NCBI RefSeq assembly: GCF_024752025.1
Contig: NZ_JANTPU010000001.1
Span: forward strand, 1,674,001-1,738,000
Source of the DNA: Pseudidiomarina sp. CB1
GTDB taxonomy: Bacteria; Pseudomonadota; Gammaproteobacteria; Enterobacterales; Alteromonadaceae
Reading direction: 5' to 3'
Length of the DNA stretch: 64,000 nt
Part shown: positions 16,200 to 24,882 of the stretch, piece by piece
How the letters are laid out: every line of letters starts with the position of its first letter
Position numbering within the stretch: position 1 is the stretch's first letter
Notes under the pieces: model-generated
Seen by the model: only the letters and a program-made list of their open reading frames with translations
Database searches by the model: none
Told to the model about the DNA's origin: nothing
Translations under genes and position numbers: made by a program

Positions 16200-16721
16200 C
16201 TATAAATCGGTGGCCAGTTTTTCTTGACCACTACACTCTGTAAATATTTTATTTAAACACCCAATGATTTCCTCCCTTTTACTCAACATTTCAACAGTAT
16301 TATCCCAATGTTGAATTGTCGAACAGGTAGGCTCTAAGATTTCCTTTAGTCTCGCTCTAAATGGTTTTATCGAATCAAAAATACCTAGCGCGGCGTAAGA
16401 AGTACTTGCAGGTCTAATCACCAACTCGGTACCCCAGTCAGACTCTCTGTCGTTTGCAGTGGTATTGTCCGGAATAACTGTAAGCTTAACTTCCAAGGCT
16501 CGAATAAATGAGTCACCGAGTTTTAGTACGAGATCAATTCCTTTAATGTCTGTCCTTGAATATTCTTGGTAAGGCTCGAATTTTGACTCGAATAAAAAAC
16601 TCAATTCATTATTTGCCACATCGGTACCAAATATAAAATCAAAACCTTCTTCTCGCGCTTCTACCTGAAGCTCTTGATTCGTGCATAGGTATACAGCAGA
16701 AGTATTTGTGTGAATCGCCAC
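16200..16721 (-). pseudogene. Truncated HindVP-like type II restriction endonuclease
   Basis: The 173 residues resemble the N-terminal half of the HindVP restriction endonuclease family (GRCGYC-cleaving). Visible are TDIKGIDL, ALEVKLTVIPD and GTELVIRP. These supply the acidic and ExK residues of a PD-(D/E)XK nuclease core. Family members are roughly twice as long, as I recall, so the C-terminal half is missing, and no partner methyltransferase is in the window. The frame starts with GTG at 16721 and ends at 16200 in unrelated DNA. Without the methylase, an active enzyme would be toxic, so it is probably inactive debris of a restriction-modification system. Confidence 0.65.
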
Positions 16722-16780
16722 TAGTTGAGAACTATTTTTAATTAGTGTACCGTTAAGCTGCTTATTTAGAACTGTAGGTA

Positions 16781-17125
16781 ATGATGCTTAGACTCGGATT
16801 TTTAATACTGGTGCTTGTTGCTGTTCTGACTCAAATCAGTCAGGCGGTTGCTGATGTGCATCAATCTCACCAGTCCTCTTCTGAGCAACACCTCAATTTT
16901 GAGCATGACGAATCCCACATCGATAAGCGCAATCTCCCTAAAAGTGGAGAAATCAGCTTTGACTGCCATCACTGCTGTCACTGCCATGGCTCATTTCATT
17001 TATATGCCATGAAGACTGAAAAAACTCTCGCGTTACCACGAATGGGCACAATACGTCCTGGGTATACTGAGTTTTACACTAACCCTCTATCATCTCCGCT
17101 GTTCCGGCCTCCCATCTCCTCATAA
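16781..17125 (+). CDS. czcI: CzcI/CopI-like periplasmic His/Cys-rich protein
   Basis: The 114-residue protein has a signal peptide (hydrophobic residues 4-22) and a His-rich mature part with clustered HxxH and CHHCCHCHG. It ends in PLFRPPISS. This is the pattern of the small periplasmic CzcI-type proteins that precede heavy-metal RND operons and modulate or sense metal. It is 73 bases upstream of czcC on the same strand. A second protein with the same layout and a nearly identical LFRPPI ending leads the copper operon at 33568-33912. The symbol is by position and composition. Confidence 0.65.
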   Translation: MMLRLGFLILVLVAVLTQISQAVADVHQSHQSSSEQHLNFEHDESHIDKRNLPKSGEISFDCHHCCHCHGSFHLYAMKTEKTLALPRMGTIRPGYTEFYTNPLSSPLFRPPISS

Positions 17126-17198
17126 CTGCCTAATAAGCTGCTATAGCAGCGCAAAAAAATCATTATTTTACGCAGTAATATGACTGAGGAGTCTATCT

Positions 17199-18449
17199 AT
17201 GGGTCCGTTTTCGACACATAGCAAACGCTTGTTTATTGCCGTAAGTCTGGCAATAAGTTCAAGCTACGCCAATGCACAACAGTTGCCCGAGCAATGGCAA
17301 AAAACTGTGCAGCAACACCCCAGTGTTGAAGCCGCTCAACAGCAGGCTGAAGCGCTGATCCAACAGGGCAAACAATTAAATCAGCCTTTGTACAACCCTA
17401 GCTTATCGTCACGCTTAGAGCGCGAGGGTGACATCAATAATTACGCTGTTGGTCTAAGCCAGACGCTGGACTGGAGCACTCGCAATGAAGCAAGGGCCAG
17501 TCAGAGTGACGCCATGACGGCTATGGCAGTGAGTATTTATCGCCAGTCGGCGACATCGCATGCTAAAACTTTGTTGAATGCCTATGTGCAATGGCTGGAC
17601 GCAAAACAGCGTTACGCACTGGCTGAGCAGCAAGAGAAAATCGTTAAACAGGCGATAAGCCTGGTTGCCGAACGACGTAAAGCCGGTGACTTAGGTGCCG
17701 TCGACGAACAACTGACGGTACTCGCGCTAAGTCGGCAACTGCAACAAACGGCAGCGGCTTATCAACAACTGCAATCCGCTGAAGCAGAGTTAAACGCTCT
17801 GCTAACAACGTCTGATGTCGGTCAACTCTCCATTAATGAGGAGCTATTTAACGTTGAACCTGCGTTAACGGCTCGTTGGCAACAACATCCAGCGTTAAAA
17901 GCCGCTTACCTGCAATGGCAATTAAAGCGCGCCGATGTCGACTGGAAACGCTCGTTAACCACCGCCAACCCAACCGTAGGCGTCGAAGCGGGCGAGAGCG
18001 ATAACGAAACAGTAATTGGCTTATCATTCAGCATTCCACTACAGATTCGCAATAACTACAGCGATGCGGTGCGCGCAGCCAATAGCGAAGCTGTTGCTGA
18101 AGAAAAACGTTTGATTGCACTAAGGCAACAATGGCAAGCAGCACTGAAATCGTCTCTTAACAATTATCGTTTTGTGAAAAAACAGTGGCAAAGCTGGCAA
18201 AGAGACTTTCAATCTCGGCAGGATGAGTCGATGCAGGTGATTGAGCAGTCCTGGCTCGCCGGTGACCTATCCACCACAGACTACCTCACCGCTGTGCAAC
18301 AGCAGCTCGATAGCCAATTTGCAGGGATAGCGCTGCAAACACAATATCGGTTGGCCGCCATTGAATGGTTGTACCGTTCGGGCGAACTCAGTAAAGCACT
18401 GACGTTATCGCCGTTAAGCCAGCCAACAAACGCAGAGATTGGAGAGTAA
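17199..18449 (+). CDS. czcC: CzcC-like outer-membrane factor of heavy-metal RND efflux
   Basis: The 416-residue protein belongs to the TolC-type outer-membrane factors: signal peptide (cut near the first Ala-rich site at about residue 26), then long Gln/Ala-rich coiled-coil helices in two repeats. It forms the outer-membrane exit duct for the RND pump. GAGGAG lies about eight bases before the ATG. It is followed three bases later by the membrane-fusion gene, and the three genes form one operon. Length and order (C-B-A) match czc/cnr/ncc systems. Confidence 0.9.
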   Translation: MGPFSTHSKRLFIAVSLAISSSYANAQQLPEQWQKTVQQHPSVEAAQQQAEALIQQGKQLNQPLYNPSLSSRLEREGDINNYAVGLSQTLDWSTRNEARASQSDAMTAMAVSIYRQSATSHAKTLLNAYVQWLDAKQRYALAEQQEKIVKQAISLVAERRKAGDLGAVDEQLTVLALSRQLQQTAAAYQQLQSAEAELNALLTTSDVGQLSINEELFNVEPALTARWQQHPALKAAYLQWQLKRADVDWKRSLTTANPTVGVEAGESDNETVIGLSFSIPLQIRNNYSDAVRAANSEAVAEEKRLIALRQQWQAALKSSLNNYRFVKKQWQSWQRDFQSRQDESMQVIEQSWLAGDLSTTDYLTAVQQQLDSQFAGIALQTQYRLAAIEWLYRSGELSKALTLSPLSQPTNAEIGE

Positions 18450-18452
18450 ACG

Positions 18453-19598
18453 ATGTCAGTAAAACCTTTATACGCAGCAATAGCACTTGCGCTGAGCTTT
18501 TCGGTTATGGCGCAGGATGAACACGGACACGACGAAAAAGAAGATACCCACAAGGAAGAAGGCAAACACGAGCAAGGTGAACATAAGGAAAGCTCAGGCG
18601 TGGAGCTATCCAGCAAGCAGCTATCCATGGCAGATATCACCACGCGAACCTTGCAAACTCAAGTCATTGAATATCCGGTTTATGCCCCGGGCGAGGTGGT
18701 TGCTAACGACTTTAATAGCTATATCGTGAGTCCGCGCATCGATTCGACCGTTCTCAAACGTTTTGTCAGTATTGGCGATCACGTCGAAAAAGGTGAGCCA
18801 CTGGCAACCCTCTTCAGCGCCACCATGGCGGAGGCGCAAAGTCAGTATTTGGTCACACTTAACGAATGGCAACGCGTGCAGTCACTCGGTGAGTCAACGG
18901 TGGGTGAAAAACGCTTTGTCGAAGCGAAAAACGCCTTTACCTCAGCGCAAGCGCAACTCAAAGCATTTGGTATGTCAGCCAGCGACATTAAGCGTTTAAG
19001 TAAAGCTAACTACCCTATCGGCGAATACCAACTGACCTCAGAAATTGGCGGGATTGTGGTTAGCGATAACTTCAAGCAAGGCCAGCAAGTTAATGCCGGT
19101 AATCACTTGGTTGAAGTGCTGCAAGAAGAAACCTTGTGGGTTAATGCTCGTCTACCAGGCTCAGCTGACCTTAGTGTGCAGTTTGGTGATCCTGTTACAG
19201 TGAGTGTCGACAATCAGCGCTTTGCGGCAAAAGTCATTCAGGAAGGCCACACAATAGACCATAAAACCCGCACCCGAACGGTACGACTTGCGGTAAATAA
19301 CGAAAAGGACCAATTACACCCTGGTTTATTTGCGGATGTTTATTTCTCAGTCAAGTCGGATGGACCGGTGCTTGCAGTTAAGGACTCAGCCTTAATGCGG
19401 GCCCCTGATGGTGACTGGCAGATATTCATTGAGCACGAACCCGGAAAGTTTGAACCGAAGAAAGTCGAATTGGTTGATGAAAAGGGTCCGTGGAAAGTTA
19501 TTCGAGGCGTTAACGAAGGCACAAAATACGTAGACAACGGCGCGTTTTTCGTTCGCTCACAAATCGCTAAAGGCGGTTTTGACCCACATAACCACTAA
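18453..19598 (+). CDS. czcB: CzcB-like periplasmic adaptor (membrane-fusion protein)
   Basis: This 381-residue adaptor has a short signal peptide, a His/Glu/Lys-rich metal-binding segment (about residues 22-50, with HGHD, THKEEGKH and GEHK), then the lipoyl, helical-hairpin and beta-barrel regions typical of HlyD/CzcB proteins. It links the inner-membrane pump to the outer-membrane factor and probably delivers metal ions. It starts three bases after czcC with GGAGAG upstream, and czcA follows 11 bases later. Confidence 0.9.
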   Translation: MSVKPLYAAIALALSFSVMAQDEHGHDEKEDTHKEEGKHEQGEHKESSGVELSSKQLSMADITTRTLQTQVIEYPVYAPGEVVANDFNSYIVSPRIDSTVLKRFVSIGDHVEKGEPLATLFSATMAEAQSQYLVTLNEWQRVQSLGESTVGEKRFVEAKNAFTSAQAQLKAFGMSASDIKRLSKANYPIGEYQLTSEIGGIVVSDNFKQGQQVNAGNHLVEVLQEETLWVNARLPGSADLSVQFGDPVTVSVDNQRFAAKVIQEGHTIDHKTRTRTVRLAVNNEKDQLHPGLFADVYFSVKSDGPVLAVKDSALMRAPDGDWQIFIEHEPGKFEPKKVELVDEKGPWKVIRGVNEGTKYVDNGAFFVRSQIAKGGFDPHNH

Positions 19599-19609
19599 CA
19601 GGAGGTTGT

Positions 19610-22600
19610 ATGTTTCAGCGCATTATTCAGTTTGCTGTCGCCAATCGCCTGTTATTGGTATTGGCTTTATTCAGCATCAGCATTGCGTCATTTTTTATTA
19701 TTCCCAAACTTAAACTGGATGCCTTTCCCGATGTTACCAACGTTCAGGTAACGGTAAATACGGAAGCACCAGGATTAGCAGCGACCGAAGTCGAGCAGCT
19801 TATTACCTATCCGATAGAGTCGGTGATGTATGCCCTGCCCGACGTCAAAGAAGTTCGGTCAATCTCAAAAACAGGTTTATCGGGCATTACCGTGGTATTT
19901 GACGAGAGTGTCGATATCTACTTTGCCCGGCAACTGGTATTCGAGCGGCTGCAAGCGGCAAAGGAGTTGATTCCAGAGGGAGTCGGCACGCCCGAAATGG
20001 GCCCTAACTCTTCCGGTCTCGGCCAGGTTTATCAGTATCTGCTACTTGCCGAGCCGGGCTCTGGTGTCAGTAGCATGGAGCTACGCAGTCTTAACGACTA
20101 TGTGGTTAAACTGCTACTGATGCCCGTTGAGGGAATTACCGAAGTCTTGTCCTTTGGCGGTGAAGTTAAGCAATATCAGGTTAACCTCAATCCCGCCAAG
20201 CTGCTGTCTTACGACCTTACCCAGCAAGACGTCATGGGCGCGGTCAACAAGAATAACGGTAACGTTGGTGGTTGGTATATGCCCCGCGGTCAGGAGCAGT
20301 TGGTTATTCGCGGCACCGGCTGGCTGGAAAGCGGTAAAAAAGGTCTACAGCAGATACAACAAATACCGCTCAAAACCGTTGACGGCGTTTCCGTAACACT
20401 GGGCCAGGTTGCCGACGTCGAAATCGGCAGTGAAATTCGCCAGGGAGCGGTCTCAATGTCGCGTAAAGTCGACGGCGAGGTCAACCAGCTGGGCGAAGTG
20501 GTGTCGGGTATTGTGCTCAAACGCATGGGCTCGAATACCAAAGCCACCATCGACGGTATTAAAAAGCGCATTCCGCTTATTCAGCAAGCATTACCCGAGG
20601 GTGTTACCTTTGAGCCGTATTATGATCAGGCCGATTTAATACAAAAAGCCGTATCTACGGTCGCGTATTCACTGCTCATTGCCTTTGTGTTTATTATCGC
20701 AGTATTAGCACTGTTTTTGCTCAACATACGCGCTACTTTTTTAGTGTTACTGTCCATTCCCGTTTCTATCGCCATTGCCCTGATGGTAATGTCCGCGATG
20801 GGCATGTCGGCTAACCTGATGTCGCTGGGCGGGATTGCTGTTGCCATTGGTATGCTGGTCGACGGCTCCGTGGTGATGGTTGAAAATATCTTTAAGCACT
20901 TAAGTCGTCCGGATAGTGAACACCAAGACGACGCCGAGCAACGCACAGAGCACCGCGACCCGGATCCTCAGGCAGCCGAACTCGATAGTCATGGTATCAA
21001 GCTGCGAGTTAAGGAAGCGGCTAACGAAGTGGCACGACCGGTATTCTTTGCCGCCATGATTATCTTGGTGGTCTTTATGCCACTGTTTAGTTTTCAGGGT
21101 GTTGAAGCTAAATTATTTGAGCCCATGGCTATCAGTATTATGCTGGCCATTATCTCCGCGGTTTTTGTGGCCATCATGGTTGTACCGGCATTAGCCAGTT
21201 ACTTTTTCAGTCGGGGTATTAAGCCTCGTGAAAATAAGCTGCTTAAACCACTAGATAATGGTTATAAAAGACTATTATCGGTGGCGTTACGCAGTAAAAA
21301 GGCTGTTATTGCCCTGGCCGGTGTGCTGTTTGTCGGCGCTTTGGTGTTAGTGCCTCGTCTCGGCACAGAGTTTGCGCCCGAACTGGAAGAAGGCACGATT
21401 AATATTCGCGTGACATTAGCCCCCTCCTCTAACCTTGAAACGGCCTTAGAGGTGGCTCCGAAGCTTGAAAAAATCCTGATGTCGTTCCCGGAAACCACCT
21501 ACGCACTCAGCCGCATTGGACGAGCCGAAGTGGGCGGCGATCCAGAGCCTATCAGCAACATCGAGATATATGTGGGTCTTAAGCCGCAGTCTGAATGGAC
21601 AACAGCATCGGATCGCTACGCCTTACAAGAAAAAATGGAGGCAAAACTAGATGATCACCCAGGCTTGTTGTTTAATTTTTCACAACCTATTGCAACACGG
21701 GTTGATGAACTGCTCTCAGGTGTAAAATCGCAGCTAGCCATCAAACTATTTGGACCCGAGCTTGACGTGTTGGCCCGTAAAGGCCAGGAAATAGAAAGTG
21801 CCGTCAAGCAAGTTGACGGGGCGGTTGCTGTAGCGATGGAGCAAATAAAAGGTGAAGCACAACTCGTGGTTTCGCCGAAACGCCAGCAACTCTCACGCTA
21901 CGGCTTAAATGTCACCGATGTACTGAGCGTTGTCGACAATGGCTTGGGTGGCGCTTCGGCAGGCCAGATCATTCGCGGTAATGAGCGCTATGATATTTAC
22001 GTGCGGCTGGCCAAGCAATTCCGCGATACGCCGGAGTCTATTCGTTCGTTACGCCTGTTAACTCCCTCAGGGGCCTGGGTAACCTTAGGCGAAGTCGCCC
22101 ACGTCGCAATTGAATCAGGACCACCGCAAATCCGTCGTGATGACGTACAGCGTCGCGTTGTGATTCAATCGAACGTTCAGGGTCGTGACATGGGTAGCGT
22201 GGTTGCCGATATTCGGAAGGCGATTGACGAGAAGGTGGATTTACCAACCGGTTACTCAGTCGATATTGGTGGCCAGTTCGAAAGTCAACAACGAGCACAG
22301 GAGCGCTTGTCCATTGTCGTTCCCATATCGCTGGCACTCATCGCCCTGCTGCTTTATTTTGCTTTCGGCACCATGGGTCAAGCCATGTTGATTTTGGTGA
22401 ATGTACCATTGGCAGTCATCGGCGGTATTGTGGCACTCTATGTGTCAGGACAGTACTTATCGGTGCCCAGCGCCGTGGGTTTCATCACACTGTTTGGTGT
22501 GGCGGTACTAAACGGTGTGGTTCTGGTCGAGAGTATTAACCAGAGAATAACCGATGGGCATGCGGTTAATGATGCCGTGTTTGATGGCGCGTGGTCGCGA

Positions 22601-22807
22601 CTACGCCCGGTATTAATGACAGCAATAACCTCAGCGTTAGGACTCATTCCCATGCTGTTTGCAACCGGTGCAGGGGCTGAAATTCAACGCCCACTGGCTA
22701 CCGTCATTGTTGGTGGTTTGGTATCAGCTACTCTGCTGACATTGGTTATCTTACCCGTGCTCTATCCTTGGTTTTCGAAACAAAAAATTAAGGATCTGAG
22801 CCGTTAG
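19610..22807 (+). CDS. czcA: CzcA-like heavy-metal RND efflux pump
   Basis: The 1065-residue inner-membrane proton/metal antiporter has the expected start (FAVANRLLVLAL), two large periplasmic loops and 12 membrane segments, with the TM4 motif IGMLVDGSVVMVEN. Classical Zn/Co/Cd CzcA proteins have DFG in front of that motif; here the position of that Asp is Ala (VAIGMLVDG), closer to the Cu/Ag CusA pattern, so the transported ion is uncertain. A charged His-rich insertion (about residues 430-460, with EHQDD and EHRD) follows TM4. GGAGG precedes the start, and a strong terminator follows the stop. Confidence 0.9.
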   Translation: MFQRIIQFAVANRLLLVLALFSISIASFFIIPKLKLDAFPDVTNVQVTVNTEAPGLAATEVEQLITYPIESVMYALPDVKEVRSISKTGLSGITVVFDESVDIYFARQLVFERLQAAKELIPEGVGTPEMGPNSSGLGQVYQYLLLAEPGSGVSSMELRSLNDYVVKLLLMPVEGITEVLSFGGEVKQYQVNLNPAKLLSYDLTQQDVMGAVNKNNGNVGGWYMPRGQEQLVIRGTGWLESGKKGLQQIQQIPLKTVDGVSVTLGQVADVEIGSEIRQGAVSMSRKVDGEVNQLGEVVSGIVLKRMGSNTKATIDGIKKRIPLIQQALPEGVTFEPYYDQADLIQKAVSTVAYSLLIAFVFIIAVLALFLLNIRATFLVLLSIPVSIAIALMVMSAMGMSANLMSLGGIAVAIGMLVDGSVVMVENIFKHLSRPDSEHQDDAEQRTEHRDPDPQAAELDSHGIKLRVKEAANEVARPVFFAAMIILVVFMPLFSFQGVEAKLFEPMAISIMLAIISAVFVAIMVVPALASYFFSRGIKPRENKLLKPLDNGYKRLLSVALRSKKAVIALAGVLFVGALVLVPRLGTEFAPELEEGTINIRVTLAPSSNLETALEVAPKLEKILMSFPETTYALSRIGRAEVGGDPEPISNIEIYVGLKPQSEWTTASDRYALQEKMEAKLDDHPGLLFNFSQPIATRVDELLSGVKSQLAIKLFGPELDVLARKGQEIESAVKQVDGAVAVAMEQIKGEAQLVVSPKRQQLSRYGLNVTDVLSVVDNGLGGASAGQIIRGNERYDIYVRLAKQFRDTPESIRSLRLLTPSGAWVTLGEVAHVAIESGPPQIRRDDVQRRVVIQSNVQGRDMGSVVADIRKAIDEKVDLPTGYSVDIGGQFESQQRAQERLSIVVPISLALIALLLYFAFGTMGQAMLILVNVPLAVIGGIVALYVSGQYLSVPSAVGFITLFGVAVLNGVVLVESINQRITDGHAVNDAVFDGAWSRLRPVLMTAITSALGLIPMLFATGAGAEIQRPLATVIVGGLVSATLLTLVILPVLYPWFSKQKIKDLSR

Positions 22808-22822
22808 GGTTCAATAGCATTT

Positions 22823-22850
22823 AAGGGGGCGGTTATTGTCGCCCCCTTTT
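22823..22850 (+). terminator. Rho-independent terminator of the czc operon
   Basis: GGGGGCG (22825-22831) pairs with CGCCCCC (22840-22846), followed by TTTTATT. It ends just before the left end of the ISPpu12-like element. Confidence 0.9.
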
Positions 22851-22857
22851 ATTAAAA

Positions 22858-22881
22858 GGGTAAGCGGATTAAATGGTTGAT
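22858..22881 (+). repeat. Left terminal inverted repeat of the ISPpu12-like element
   Basis: It begins GGGTAAGCGGATT and ends AATGGTTGAT; it matches the reverse complement of 26207-26230 at 21 of 24 positions. Confidence 0.88.
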
Positions 22882-22945
22882 CTTACCTTTGCATGAGAGT
22901 GAGGCAAACCGGCATCTCATCGGATTATCTGGTTGGCACTCCAAC

Positions 22946-23353
22946 CTACTGCTGATGCATGCTTCCCTCGCTAATTCCAGCAAGAACCCCACACGCCTTA
23001 ACTTCCCGGTCATCGTTGCAACGCGCTCTTAGTGAAACGAGTTGTTTCTCAAGCGCCTGTAGAGCGGTTATCTGCGAGCGCACATGAGAGATGTGATCAT
23101 CGAGCAAGGCATTGACAGCGGTACAGGACTGATGAGGGTCGTCCTGATAGCGCTTTAGTTCGTGAATTTCTGCCAGTGACAGATCCAGGATGCGGCAGCG
23201 ACGAATAAAGGCCAGCCGCTCAACGTGTTTCTCGGTATAGACACGGTAACCGTTCTCCTGCCGACCAGGCGGCGGCAACAAGCCCTGCCGTTCGTAGAAG
23301 CGGATCGTCTGTGTATCTACCCCTACTGACTGTGCCAACTGACCAATACGCAT
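22946..23353 (-). CDS. MerR-family heavy-metal regulator (CadR/PbrR type)
   Basis: The 135-residue protein begins MRIGQLAQSVGVDTQTIRFYER, the MerR winged helix, followed by a long dimerisation helix. Cysteines are placed as in CadR/PbrR-type Cd/Pb sensors: one in the SCTAVN segment before the dimer helix and two near the end (RCNDD, then KACGVL). It should bend the 19-bp-spaced promoter of the divergent transporter gene. I placed the start at the ATG at 23353 because GGAGG lies six bases upstream, shorter than the longest frame by five residues. It is a passenger of the ISPpu12-like element. Confidence 0.88.
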   Translation of the reverse strand: MRIGQLAQSVGVDTQTIRFYERQGLLPPPGRQENGYRVYTEKHVERLAFIRRCRILDLSLAEIHELKRYQDDPHQSCTAVNALLDDHISHVRSQITALQALEKQLVSLRARCNDDREVKACGVLAGISEGSMHQQ

Positions 23354-23384
23354 CGGGTTCCTCCGCAACGGATTCTCTACGCTA

Positions 23385-23415
23385 TTGACATTATAGCTAC
23401 TATATAGTTTTAAAT
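23385..23415 (+). promoter_or_regulatory. MerR-type promoter with 19-bp spacer
   Basis: TTGACA (23385-23390) and TTAAAT (23410-23415) are separated by 19 bases containing a TATAGCTACTATA dyad. Overlong spacers are the hallmark of MerR-activated promoters. It faces the CDF transporter gene. Confidence 0.75.
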
Positions 23416-23448
23416 GAAAACCCGATCACATTCAAGTGGAGTCATATC

Positions 23449-24345
23449 ATGAGTAAAAACTGCGGAGGCCCCTGTGGCGACCATGCAAGGCCTGCGGCGG
23501 ATACCGATATGCAGGCCTCCTCCGATGCGTCGGGGGAATGGGTCAGTGTTTATGCCGTGCCGAAGATGGACTGTCCATCAGAAGAGCGCATGATTCGCCT
23601 GGCCCTGAACGGCGTTGAGGGGATTCGGGCACTGTCCTTCGACTTGTCGAACCGCCGGTTGAAGGTCGTGCATGACGGTGAGGTCGAGCCCGTCACCTCG
23701 AAACTGAAGACCTTGGGGCTAGGCGCCTCGCTTCAGGAAACCGTCGCTGCAAATCCGGAGACCATCAAGGCCGCCGAGTTTTCGGCAGCTTCTGCTAAGC
23801 AAGAATCCGGGACCCTGCGCTGGTTGCTCGGCATCAATGCACTTCTGTTCGTGGTGGAAATGACTGCCGGTCTGATCGCCCGGTCCACCGGCCTGATTGG
23901 AGAATCCCTGGACAATTTTGCCGATGCGGCGGTGTACGGGCTTGCCCTTTATGCGGTTGGACATAGCGTGAAAATGCAGGTACGTGCCGCGCATCTTGCT
24001 GGTGTACTGCAACTGATCTTGGCTGTGGGCGTACTCATAGAGGTGGTGAGACGCTTTGTATTCGGTAGTGAGCCTGAATCGCTGGTGATGATGGCTATCG
24101 CATTCGTCGCATTGATTGCCAATACCAGTTGTCTGCTGCTCATATCCAAACATCGGGAGGGCGGGGCGCACATGAAGGCAAGCTGGATATTCTCGGCCAA
24201 CGACGTGGTGATCAACCTGGGGGTCATCACCGCCGGCGCTCTGGTCGCGTGGACCGGGTCCAATTATCCGGATCTGATTATCGGCACCATCGCGGGGGTA
24301 ATTGTACTTAACGGTGCTAGACGCATTCTGGCGCTCAAGGATTAA
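23449..24345 (+). CDS. Cation diffusion facilitator with N-terminal HMA-like domain
   Basis: The 298-residue protein starts with a Cys/His-containing tail (CGGPCGDH), then an HMA-like metal-binding domain (about residues 30-95) whose motif is KMDCPSEE rather than CxxC. The rest is a six-helix CDF transporter: GESLDNFADAAVYGLALYAVG carries the metal-site Asp residues of TM2, and SANDVVINLGV those of TM5. It exports divalent metal, probably Cd, Zn or Co, from the cytoplasm in exchange for protons. It lies under the MerR promoter, and lspA starts four bases after it. Confidence 0.85.
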   Translation: MSKNCGGPCGDHARPAADTDMQASSDASGEWVSVYAVPKMDCPSEERMIRLALNGVEGIRALSFDLSNRRLKVVHDGEVEPVTSKLKTLGLGASLQETVAANPETIKAAEFSAASAKQESGTLRWLLGINALLFVVEMTAGLIARSTGLIGESLDNFADAAVYGLALYAVGHSVKMQVRAAHLAGVLQLILAVGVLIEVVRRFVFGSEPESLVMMAIAFVALIANTSCLLLISKHREGGAHMKASWIFSANDVVINLGVITAGALVAWTGSNYPDLIIGTIAGVIVLNGARRILALKD

Positions 24346-24348
24346 GCA

Positions 24349-24861
24349 ATGTCCATTTTTGGCAAACATCTGTCACCGTACGCTCTGTTGTCCATATCGG
24401 GCCTGCTGGCAGCGTCTGATCAGGCCATAAAATGGCTGGTGCAACAATCAATGGCATATGGCGAGTCTATTTCAGTGACCTCATTCTTTAACTGGGTACA
24501 CGTATGGAATACCGGTGCCGCATTCAGTCTTTTTGCGAATGGTGGAGGCTGGCAGCGCTACTTTTTTATCGGAATCGCGGTAGTGGTCTCGATTTTTCTG
24601 ATCAAGCTGATCCTTGAAAATCGTCATAAAGGAGAAGCCATCGCTTACAGTCTTATCCTCGGTGGCGCCATGGGCAACCTAATTGACCGGGTCTTTCGCG
24701 GCTATGTTGTGGATTCCTTTGATTTCTATTGGCGAGACTGGCATTGGCCGGCCTTCAACCTGGCTGATATTGCAATTGTCCTCGGTGCCTTACTTTTAGT
24801 TTCCAGCAGCTTGTTGGGTAAAAAAGCAAACACCAATGCCGAGTCGGATGGATCTGACTGA
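24349..24861 (+). CDS. lspA: Lipoprotein signal peptidase II, element-borne copy
   Basis: The 170-residue, four-helix membrane protease has both catalytic aspartates in their motifs: GNLIDR and FNLADI. It cuts lipoprotein signal peptides before the lipidated cysteine. As a passenger on the ISPpu12-like element it duplicates a housekeeping gene; it overlaps neither neighbour but is only four bases from the CDF gene. Why metal elements carry lspA is unsettled. Confidence 0.92.
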   Translation: MSIFGKHLSPYALLSISGLLAASDQAIKWLVQQSMAYGESISVTSFFNWVHVWNTGAAFSLFANGGGWQRYFFIGIAVVVSIFLIKLILENRHKGEAIAYSLILGGAMGNLIDRVFRGYVVDSFDFYWRDWHWPAFNLADIAIVLGALLLVSSSLLGKKANTNAESDGSD

Positions 24862-24882
24862 CACCTACGCCTATACAACACC

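Noticed and set aside
9301-16200. Integron cassette array with attC sites
   Set aside because: Related blocks occur in the gaps, but I could not find the GTTRRRY/RYYYAAC core pairs or an integron integrase; they may be boundary repeats of another kind.
23719-24369. Long minus-strand frames inside the CDF transporter gene
   Set aside because: These result from the GC-rich codon use of the passenger genes; no homology or start signals.
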